In this document: positions 56,255 to 64,000 of the stretch, one piece after another
How positions within the stretch are numbered: the stretch's first letter is position 1
How the letters are laid out: every line of letters begins with the position of its first letter
Assembly: GCA_963556695.1 (NCBI GenBank)
Contig: CAUWAG010000010.1
Location: 2,418,001 to 2,482,000 of the forward strand
Reading direction: 5' to 3'
DNA length: 64,000 nucleotides
Source: Anthostomella pinea
Lineage: Eukaryota > Ascomycota > Sordariomycetes > Xylariales > Xylariaceae
Notes under the pieces: model-generated
Databases searched by the model: none
The model's input: only the letters and a program-made list of their open reading frames with translations
Told to the model about the DNA's origin: nothing
Position numbers and translations under genes: made by a program

Positions 56255-57265
56255 ATATTCCGCTTTAATTCTGACGGCCTGCACAGACCTTCCCACATGA
56301 CAAGCCGATACCGGGAAGGATCTGACCAGAGGATCCCTTTAAAGGGACAACCACCCACTGTACCTATCTTTCTCTCTCTTCCTTTCCTCTCTAGTCTTGA
56401 TATTCTTGTCAATAGAGTAATAGCTGCTTGCTGCCGGCCATGTCCCAGCTCCTCAGTATGCTCGTCGTGACAAAATATCAAGACTAGTCCATACCAGATT
56501 AGAAGCCTTGTGAGAGCAATATCCCAGATCCGATGAGTGCGTGATGAACGGTACAGCGTTGTTGTATTCAGGAAAAGGTCTATCTACTCTGTTCTGTGTG
56601 CGATCGCTATATATGGGGGCCACGGAGCCTGTGTCACCCGACATGGCAACTGGCAGCCTCATCATGCTTACATACACAGATGGATTCTGCTCACACCTTG
56701 TCTTCAAATCACCACTGCAAGGAGTTTTGCCTCTAGCAGTGACAGGTGCAGTGTCTCCAAACACCCACCTATCTAAGGCTTTGAAGCTCTGTCTTTAGGC
56801 CTATTAATACCATCTTTTTACCCTGCCTAGGCATTCGCCTAGGGCAGCTTGTTTACAATACTTAGGGGAGAGGAGCACAGAATGGGCAAAATTCGTGGAG
56901 AAGAGCAAGTTCTTTTCAACAATCTGCCCCCGATAGATAGCCTTCCTTGAAGGACCAGATGGATGACCCCAAGGTCATACCGCCGCAACAACGGGGATGG
57001 GCCCGTGAGCGGGACTGACTGTACTTATTATCTTGAGACCTCCACAACCCTGCGATGCAGAGGCTCTGGGAGGCGTGGTTTGCACTACTGAGGAGCTACC
57101 CCCACGTTAAATACAAAACAAACAAAACAAACAAACAAACAATACCATCTTTTTACCATTCTACCTACCATTACCACTGATTCCGTCCAACACACTGTGA
57201 CAATGAGTACCACTATTATTATAGAAGATCAGGATAGTTCTAAAGGGACTGGAAGACCAGCCCAG
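56255..57265 (+). mobile_element. 5' fragment of a gypsy element (LTR, leader, first gag codons), plus orientation
   Basis: From TCTGACGGCCTGCACAGACC the sequence aligns with the reverse complement of 63,409-62,930: the same LTR body, the leader (GGCCTATTAATACCATC...) and the first ~21 codons of gag (ATG at 57,203; MSTTIIIEDQDSSKGTGRPA). It then stops at 57,265. It contains a 190-bp promoter segment that the other copy lacks, and a separate 318-bp insertion in the leader. Confidence 0.8.
56823..57140 (+). mobile_element. SINE-like non-LTR retroposon with 17-bp target duplication and A-rich tail
   Basis: 318 bp, inserted between two exact copies of AATACCATCTTTTTACC (56,806-56,822 and 57,141-57,157), a word that occurs once at the equivalent place in the related element at 63 kb. 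The 5' end folds into a hairpin (CTGCCTAGGC ATTC GCCTAGGGCAG) and the 3' end is (AAAC)n-rich. It has no coding frame. I could not match the head to a tRNA, 5S or 7SL sequence, and A and B boxes are not evident. Confidence 0.75.
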
Positions 57266-57378
57266 AGAGAGATAGGTACAGTGGCAGGTTGCCCCTTTAA
57301 GGGGATCCTCTGGTCAGATCCTTCCCCTATTGGGAAATATCCACTTGTCATATGGGAAGGTCTGTACAGGCTGTCACA
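57266..57378 (-). repeat. 3' LTR, truncated
   Basis: First ~113 bp of the LTR (TGTGACAGCCTGTACAGACC...) ending at a CTATCTCTCTCT stretch, then an abrupt switch to plus-oriented gag sequence. Confidence 0.75.
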
Positions 57379-57381
57379 CTA

Positions 57382-57398
57382 CCCCCCCCCCCCCCCCC
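57382..57398 (-). promoter_or_regulatory. polypurine tract (17 G on the minus strand)
   Basis: A 17-base homopolymer (C on plus) three bases from the 3' LTR start; its position is right for plus-strand priming, and the length is unusual. Confidence 0.6.
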
Positions 57399-57605
57399 TC
57401 TTATTAAAGTCGGTTTACGACGATGATTTCTTTCGAGTTCTTCTTACTCCTTGTGCAGAGCCTCTTACAGGCAGGTTGTCTTCCTCATGATCAATTAGGT
57501 CCTGATCATCAGCAGCAGCCTCTATCCATTGCTGTAACCTTTAAGGGGGACCTGGCGCCTTAGGATTTGCGTCATGGAACTCTTTGACGCGTACAGCCGA
57601 GTTCC

Positions 57606-60600
57606 AAAGTTAGCTGCTGGGTACCATATCGGGTCAGGATCATGACCTGTCCATTCAGCCTGGTACTCCAGCTTGCCCCGGTTTAGGCGGGAGGACAGAA
57701 TTTTGTTAACTTCTCACTCAGGAACCCCATCCACGTCAACGGGAGGCGGTGGAGGGATCACCTGACCTGGGACAGGGTCATTTGGTGACCGTATTAAGCG
57801 GCTTGCGTTGATGACCCGATGTGCGTTTATCCCAGAGGGTAAGTCAATCTCAAAGGCGTTCTCATTGATCTGTTTGACAACCCGATATGGTCCCATATAG
57901 GGGTTGTCCAACCCATCATGTGGGCGGTCAGTACGCCACGCTCCTTTGCGTACATATACCATATCTCCTGGCTTCCAGTCAATTGGTCGTCGGGACTTGT
58001 CAGCCTGCTTCTTGTACTTTGCTTATACCTTGAAGAGGTTGGTTTTGGCCTATGCCATGGCCTGTGCCCGGCGTTCAGCAAACTCTTGAGCATCCAAACG
58101 ACTCAGCCGCTCTGTAATAGGCGTCTTTCTTGAGAGAGGACTGTATTTATCCCAGTCAAACATCATGACTGGAAGAAACCCCATTTCAACCTCAGCTAGA
58201 GATAAGCCAGTACTTGCATGAGGTTGTGTGGCATAAGCAAAATCCAGACAGGGCAACAATTGAGACCAGTCATCCTGAAAGTGGCTTATAAAGGGTCAGA
58301 GCTTGGTCTGGAGGAACTGGTTGATGATCTCTGTCTGACCATCCGTCTGAGGGTGCTCTACAGTAGAGCGGCATAGGTCCATCCCTATGAGCTTAGCTAG
58401 TTCATCTAAAAAGGCAGCAATGAACTGGGGACCATGGTCTGAAGTCACAGTCTCAGGGGTGCCATAGACCCTCCAAGGTCTATTGAAATATAAAGTGGCA
58501 AGGTCCTTGGCTGTACATGTCTTATATGTCGGAATAGACCACGGGCGTTTGCCTAGTCGGTCTACGACCACATAGATCGTGTCATAGCCTAGCTTGTCTT
58601 TTGGCATGGTCTTGAAGTCCATAGAGACATGTTGCCAAGGACGATCTGGTATAGGCAGGGGTTGTAGCAAGCCGGCTGGCTTGAGACGGGAGTTGCGACC
58701 TCTGCCACATTCTAGGCAATGAACACAATAGCGGTCTATAAAAGCACCCATACCTGGCCAGGAGTAACGCTCTGCTACTAAGGCATGCATCTTGTTCCAA
58801 CCAGGGTATGCACGGGAAGGTAGTCTGTGAATCTCATCACAAAGTCGTGTATATAGGTGCCCCTCATCAGGCACCACAAGACGTCCCTTTTTCAGCAACA
58901 AGCCATCAACAAGACTGTAACCCTGCTGACTGTGTTTGGCTCTTTCACGCTCAAGAAGCAAGGTCTCTGAAGAGCGGTTGACTGTCAAGATGGCATCAAT
59001 AAGCTAAATACCCTCTAGAGAACCGTCAGGGTCCTGGTTATTGGCTTCCAAGGTGGCCACAATGGCACATACCAGGTTGTCCTCTGGACTAGGTGACGGG
59101 TCGGTCACAGGCAGGTCAACGGGTCCATTGAACCTTTCAATAGATAAGAGGATCTGGCGGCGACTTTTATCCTTGATGGCCTTCTTTGTAGCCAGATCTA
59201 TAGCTTTCCGTGATAGAGTATCAGCAATCAGGTTCTCCCTACCTGGACGGTAAGAGATAATAAAGTCCAGGCCCGAGATATCCTCATTCCAGGCTGCTTG
59301 TCAGGTATTAAGCTGTCGCTTAGTAACAAAGTACTGGAGTGCCTAATGATCTGTGAAAACAGGAAGGGGATGCTGAAGGGCAGTGAGCATGTGGTTCCAT
59401 TCTCGCATGGTATAGACAATTGCTAATAGTTCCTTGTTATAGATGGGATAGTTGCACTCTGCTGTATTTATAGTTCGCGACAGATAGGCTATTAGATGCC
59501 AATTGTCTTGCTCATCCTGTTGAGAAAGGACTGCTGAAATTACACCATCTAAAGCGTCTGTTTCCATCTTGGTAGGAGCTGTTTCCTTGAAATATGAGAG
59601 CAAGGGAGCTGAGCATAAGGCAACCTTTAAGTTGTCAAAGGCTCTCTGCTATTCCTTAGTCCATAGGTACTTAATTGCTACAATAAGACAATAAAGAGGT
59701 TTAGCTATCCTGTTAAAACTGTCTATGAATTGCTAATAGAAATTACAAAATCCCAAGAAAGACTGTAATTCTTTAACAGTCCTAGGCTCTTCCCAGTCCC
59801 TTATGGCGGCAATCTTGGCTTGATCAACTGATATGCCACTGGTTGATATTATATATCCCAGGAATTTTGTTGATATGACAGTAAACTCGCTCTTTTTGAT
59901 GTCAGCTTAGAGGCCAGCTTCCTGGAGCTTCTGGAGGACCTTGCGGACATGGTCCCAGTGTTCCAATGGGTCTGCAGAGAAGATCAGGATATCTTCCACA
60001 TAGGCTGTACAGAACTCGTCCAGATATGGGAACAAGGCCTTATTGATATACCGCTGGAAGGTACTTGGGCCGTTACAAAGTCCAAAAGGAAACACCTTGT
60101 ACTTGTACTGGCCAAAGCGCGTGCGGAAGGTCGTGAGATCCTCAGAGGCTGGATCCATGCGGATTCGGTGGAAAGCCGCCCTGATATCCAGCTTGGTGAA
60201 CAGCTTAGCGCAAGATAGACGTTCCAAAGTTTCACTGATTAGTGGCAATGGGTAACGGTCCTTTTTTGACTGAGCATTGAGCTCGCAGTAATCGACACAG
60301 AAACGCAAGCCTTTATTTGGCTTTTTGGCAAAGAGAACAAGGGACCCATACTCTGCTCCACTGGGAACAATCCATTCCTTGTGTAAGTGTTCTGTCAAAT
60401 ATTGCTTGAGGGCAATAAGGTGGTCGGCCTTCATGCTATATAAAGGGTGCAGGCAAAGAGTCTTAGCCCCTGGCTTGAGCTCGATCTTGTGGTCAATATC
60501 CTTGCGGAAAGGGGGTAGCTTGTTGCTTTCTGTCTTGGAAAACACATCCATAAAATCTTGTGCCTCTGGGGGAAGCCTGTTGTATAACAGGTGCTAAGTC

Positions 60601-62989
60601 TCTGAGTCCTCTTTATCAATAAAATAATTAATGGCTTGATCAAGCTCATATACCGAAAAGGAGAACACATTTCCGTAGCTGTGTCGTTGATGTTGCCCCT
60701 TCTGATGATGACTAGCCTGTCTAAAGAAGGTACTTCCTGAGACTAGGTGGATATTCGCGCCTAGAGCGTTCACTATTGTGTCTTTACTAACCTTGGAATG
60801 AACAGCCTGGCGTAGGGAAGTCTTTTATAAGGATGCCAGGCGGTCCCGTCCGGCTAGCTGGTCTTCTATAGCCTGTAAGGACTGATGATAGTCTCTTGCC
60901 CATGTAGCCAGCACTTGGGGGCGACGTAGTATCTTCTGTGGGCGTTTCTCTTGATCTTCCCACTGTGAATCCTTCTGGAGCATGTCCTGCTGGGCCTGAG
61001 GATTCATAGCCCGTTGCCTTAACCACTGGCAAGCTGGGTTGGTGATGTCGGTTTTCCAGTTGGTAAGGAAAGGTAGTTCTGGTGGGAAATATAGGCGGTT
61101 CCGCCGGCAGTCTGGTAAAAGGTTGTGAGCAGCCAAAAACCGCTTGCCAATAATAAGGTCAAAGTTCTTACTGTGTCCAAATTCCGCTTCTAGGATAAGG
61201 GCTTCCCGGAAGGTTCTTCCCTGAATCTGGAAATTTGCTGTAACTGCTATGTTGACAACCTGTGAATATCCCTTGCCAAAGCCATTCAAGGTAACGGGCT
61301 CATCAAAATGTCTTTAAGGGAATTCCCATTGTTGAGTCAAAGGGCTCATGATTCAACAGCTGCCTAAAAGGTAAACCTCTGCTCCGGTATTAATCAAAAC
61401 TTTCACACACACTGCAATTCCATTCCATCAGATAGTTGCAGTCATCACAAAGGTACTGCCGCCAATCAAGCCAGAGAGGTCTGATCGAAGTGATAGAATT
61501 TCAAGGGAGTGGTGAGCTAGTTGATTAATAGTACATTAGAGGCCTAGGTGGGAGACTTTACCTAGGCCTTTAAGTTTTCTGACTCGTTGTCAGAAGTAAC
61601 ATCCTGGGTCAGACCAGAAGAGGCCTCATTGTCTTCTTCCAGAAAATGTACATAAGGAATTCTTTTGTCTGGACATTTAGGAGCGATATGGCCCTCTTTG
61701 CCACACAAGTAGCATATAATGCTTTCTGCCTAGTGGAGTGTGCGTGATCGGTTAATGTGCTTCCTTTCAGGGGCTGAAGAGAGACGGGGAGTCTTCTGAT
61801 CAGGTGATGCTCTTGCTGGTTGGAAGGTAGTATCAATCGCTTGGTTGGACAAAGCTTGGGTTGGTAGGCTTCTGGTGGGCTGCTGGTGTCCAGGTGCCAC
61901 AGTGATGGTATGGCGAGAGGAAGCTTTTAAGAAACTTTGGCGCTATTTCTTGACTCATTCAATCTCTACAAGCTGTTAAGCATTGTTAGAATAGATGTTT
62001 CAAAATTGAATAAAAGAAATATTAGAGTCAAGGTAAGAAGCCATCATTTATATCCTCAGGGGTGGTGTCAGCTTTCGGTTCAGTTCATACTTCCATTCTG
62101 TCCGGGACAGGCCTGCCTTGCTGATTAAGAGAACCCATGTGGAACAAAATGAGTAGAAGTCTTGCGCTGGTTCCATCCACAGATCATGGAGCTGATCTCT
62201 GGCTTGAGCAGCTGCGTCGGGATTGCTGTAAGAGGACCGGAGAAGGTCATACACCTCTTCAATGGTAGTAAGTGACTCGGCGTTCTCTTCAGAGATGAAT
62301 AGTTCCAATATTATAACTGCATCACCTTCTATTAGCATACAAAGCCAGTCAAACTTTGATTCTTTTGTAATAAAGAGCCACTAGTTGGTCCGTAGCTTGC
62401 GTTAAGTACTGTTCTTTTACTGTTCAAAGGTTGGGTTTTGACCGTCACTCAGCTTTACAGGGTCTGCCAGCTTGATGGAATGTGGCATGGCATTTGAGGT
62501 TGATGCCATAGAAGCTGGGGAGTCCCACTTAGGGGTCGTTATGTGTAGAGAACCTGTTTCCAAAGAAGGAAAGGCTCGTTCTGTTGTGTGTCTTGGTGGC
62601 TCAGACCTCAGGATCCGGGTGTGTAGTTTGGTTTGCAGTCTGGCTAGCTGCTCTGGCGTAAGCGCATCCAGGTTGAAGAGCAAGGGGTCGTCTGATCGGC
62701 CCAGAGCACCACTCATGATTGGTGCCATGGGCTGGGTCTGTGGGTCCTGGGATGTGATCCTGGAGGAAGACGGAGACAATGAAGCGCTTGAGGGAGATTT
62801 GCTGTGGGTCAAAGCGGCCTTTGATCGCGTGTTTGGCTTGTTCTGGCCCCCTCGTGCCTTGGTTCTCTGTCTCTTTGGTTCTTTCTTTGGAGGAAGGTTA
62901 TTGGTGTTGGGGGATGTTTGAATAGGTTGGGCTGGTCTTCCAGTCCCTTCAGAACTATCCTGACGTTCTGGAATGATAATGGTACTCAT
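57606..62989 (-). pseudogene. gypsy gag-pol with C-terminal chromodomain, interrupted
   Basis: Gag starts at ATG 62,989. A zinc knuckle CYLCGKEGHIAPKC lies near 61,675-61,717. The protease box reads INTGAEV (Asn codon 61,389-61,391) where DTGA is expected. RT is at 60,551-59,907 with LDIRAAFHRIRM, FPFGLCNGPSTFQR and YVED at 59,991-60,002 in place of YxDD. RNase H is at 59,603-59,343 (TDALDGVISAVLSQ, CNYPIYNKELLAIV). Integrase at 58,988-58,296 has Asp, Asp and Glu in SMDFKTMP, SDHGPQF and HPQTDGQTEIINQ. A chromodomain at 57,711-57,606 (ILSSRLNRGKLEYQAEW, then IWYPAANF) likely steers integration to histone-marked chromatin. Many in-frame stops occur, mostly at expected Gln/Arg/Trp positions. 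Confidence 0.83.
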
Positions 62990-62995
62990 TGTCAC

Positions 62996-63409
62996 GGTGT
63001 ATTGGACGGAATTGGTAGTAATGGTAGGTGGAATGGTAAAGGGATGGTATTAATAGGCCTGAAGACAGAGCTTCAAAGTCTTGGGATAGGTGGGTGTTCA
63101 GAGACACTGCACCTACCACCGCTAGAGGCAAAACTCCTTGTAATGGTGATCTGAAGACAAGGCTTCTGATCTGGTGTGGATGAGTCTTGATATTATGTCA
63201 CGGCGAGCATACTGGGGAGCTGGGACATGGCCTGCAGCAAGCAGCTATTACTCTATTAATGAGAATATCAAGACTAGAGAGGAAAGGAAGAGAGAGAGAG
63301 AGATAGGTACAGTGGGAGGTTGCCCCTTTAAGGGGATCCTCTGGTCAGATCCTTCCCCTATTGGGAAATATCCACTTGTCATGTGGGAAGGTCTGTACAG
63401 GCCGTCACA
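62996..63409 (-). repeat. 5' LTR and leader of the gypsy element, promoter segment deleted
   Basis: Colinear with 56,255-57,196 except for the SINE-like insertion and a 190-bp stretch present only in that copy. The exact LTR/leader border was not determined. Confidence 0.7.
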
Positions 63410-64000
63410 CCATAATAGATACAGAATTCTCTAAAGAGGCAGTCTTATTGGCATTGTAACCCTCGTGAGCATCCGCTATCAAGTCGTATTGCTTGCACGG
63501 AAGAACCCCCTGCTGATGTTGATAATCGAGACCAGAAACTTTTTCTAATACATGGGTACCCCGAATGTCTGAGATGACTATTGCCTTCTACTAAGCTCCA
63601 TCGTCGCTGTGATATGCTGCAGGTATCGGGAGAGCCGCTGACCCTTCGGCCTTGTCCGGCTGAATGTTGGGTCAAATTACGACCCGAACAGTTAGTTGCC
63701 CGATGAGGAAAATTTGCTGTCATTGCTTACTTCTAGCATCACAAGCTGGTAGATTAGGGATTCATGCCCCCTGTAATTCAGAGAAGGCCGTAATGAAGTG
63801 ACGGCAGAAACGTTTGTGCCGTTTCTCACTGGGCAGGTTTACAGCCTAGCTAGAACATGACGTTAGGTGCTACTATACAGATCTGGTGACTTCTTCCATG
63901 GGCGCTCATGGAAGTGCCCAAGTCGAGTGCGACGAGTTAATTGTTTGGCCCATTTGGTGACTTACGAGACAGCCATAGTGCGCAAGTTTAAAGGCCAAGG
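63410..64000. other. right flank, no confident gene
   Basis: A minus-strand open stretch ending at the LTR border (GLDYQHQQGVLPCKQYDLIA and so on, about 63,540-63,415) looks protein-like, so the gypsy element may have landed in a coding sequence. The family is not recognised. Nothing else is seen to the window end. Confidence 0.35.

Larger units (their letters stand above)
57266..63409 (-). mobile_element. chromodomain-containing gypsy retrotransposon
   Basis: The 5' LTR begins TGTGACGGCC at 63,409 and reads leftward. The 3' LTR begins TGTGACAGCC at 57,378, right after a purine tract, but is cut short at 57,266 where it meets the inverted fragment of the same family. Gene order on the minus strand is gag, protease, RT, RNase H, integrase, chromodomain, as in gypsy chromoviruses. 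Because the 3' LTR is truncated, only the right flank is a true outer boundary and no target duplication can be tested. Confidence 0.88.

Overview
The window is nuclear DNA of a filamentous ascomycete (Pezizomycotina). The evidence is: short introns with GTAAGT-type donors, CTAAC/CTGAC branch sites and AG acceptors; fungal gene families (Con-6, MscS channel with EF-hand, SAC3, 2EXR protein, class I nitronate monooxygenase, DHA-type MFS transporter); TG...CA LTR retrotransposons; and long AT-rich blocks carrying the C-to-T/G-to-A decay typical of RIP (repeat-induced point mutation). The class cannot be fixed from the sequence alone.

Left part, about 1-26,800, is mostly gene territory: a partial P-loop ATPase/kinase (-), a subtilase pseudogene (-), a Con-6 gene (-), tRNA-Glu(TTC) (+), an MscS channel (+), SAC3 of the TREX-2 mRNA-export complex (-; a spliced upstream exon at 17,325 extends its N-terminus in frame), an unrecognised acidic protein (+), a nitronate monooxygenase (+) and a 2EXR-domain protein (-). 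Two MITE-like inverted-repeat elements lie at 11,004-11,202 and 26,799-27,233.

Right part, about 26,800-64,000, is an accessory, transposon-dominated compartment. It holds a RIP-degraded copia relic (29.1-31.6 kb) with a later unmutated solo LTR inside it; an RRM-family pseudogene split by an AT-rich insertion (32.3-33.9 kb); a RIP-degraded gypsy relic (33.9-36.3 kb); a diverged ~115-170 bp repeat array (36.8-44.2 kb) interrupted by a complete copia element with identical-looking LTRs; a headless P450 pseudogene (44.2-45.6 kb); a second complete copia element (46.4-51.6 kb, -); an MFS transporter gene with one in-frame stop (52.6-54.3 kb, -); a coding fragment (55.1-55.6 kb, -); and a chromodomain gypsy element (57.3-63.4 kb, -) abutting an inverted 5' fragment of its own family that carries a 318-bp SINE-like insertion with a 17-bp target duplication.

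The P450, MFS transporter and neighbouring coding fragment look like the debris of an accessory, possibly secondary-metabolite, locus dismantled by retroelements. RIP-type changes seem to reach beyond the repeats into nearby single-copy genes. No CRISPR array, rRNA or prokaryotic feature was seen. The best candidates for something undescribed are the diverged repeat array, the SINE-like element, and the copia element whose coding defects appear older than its last transposition.
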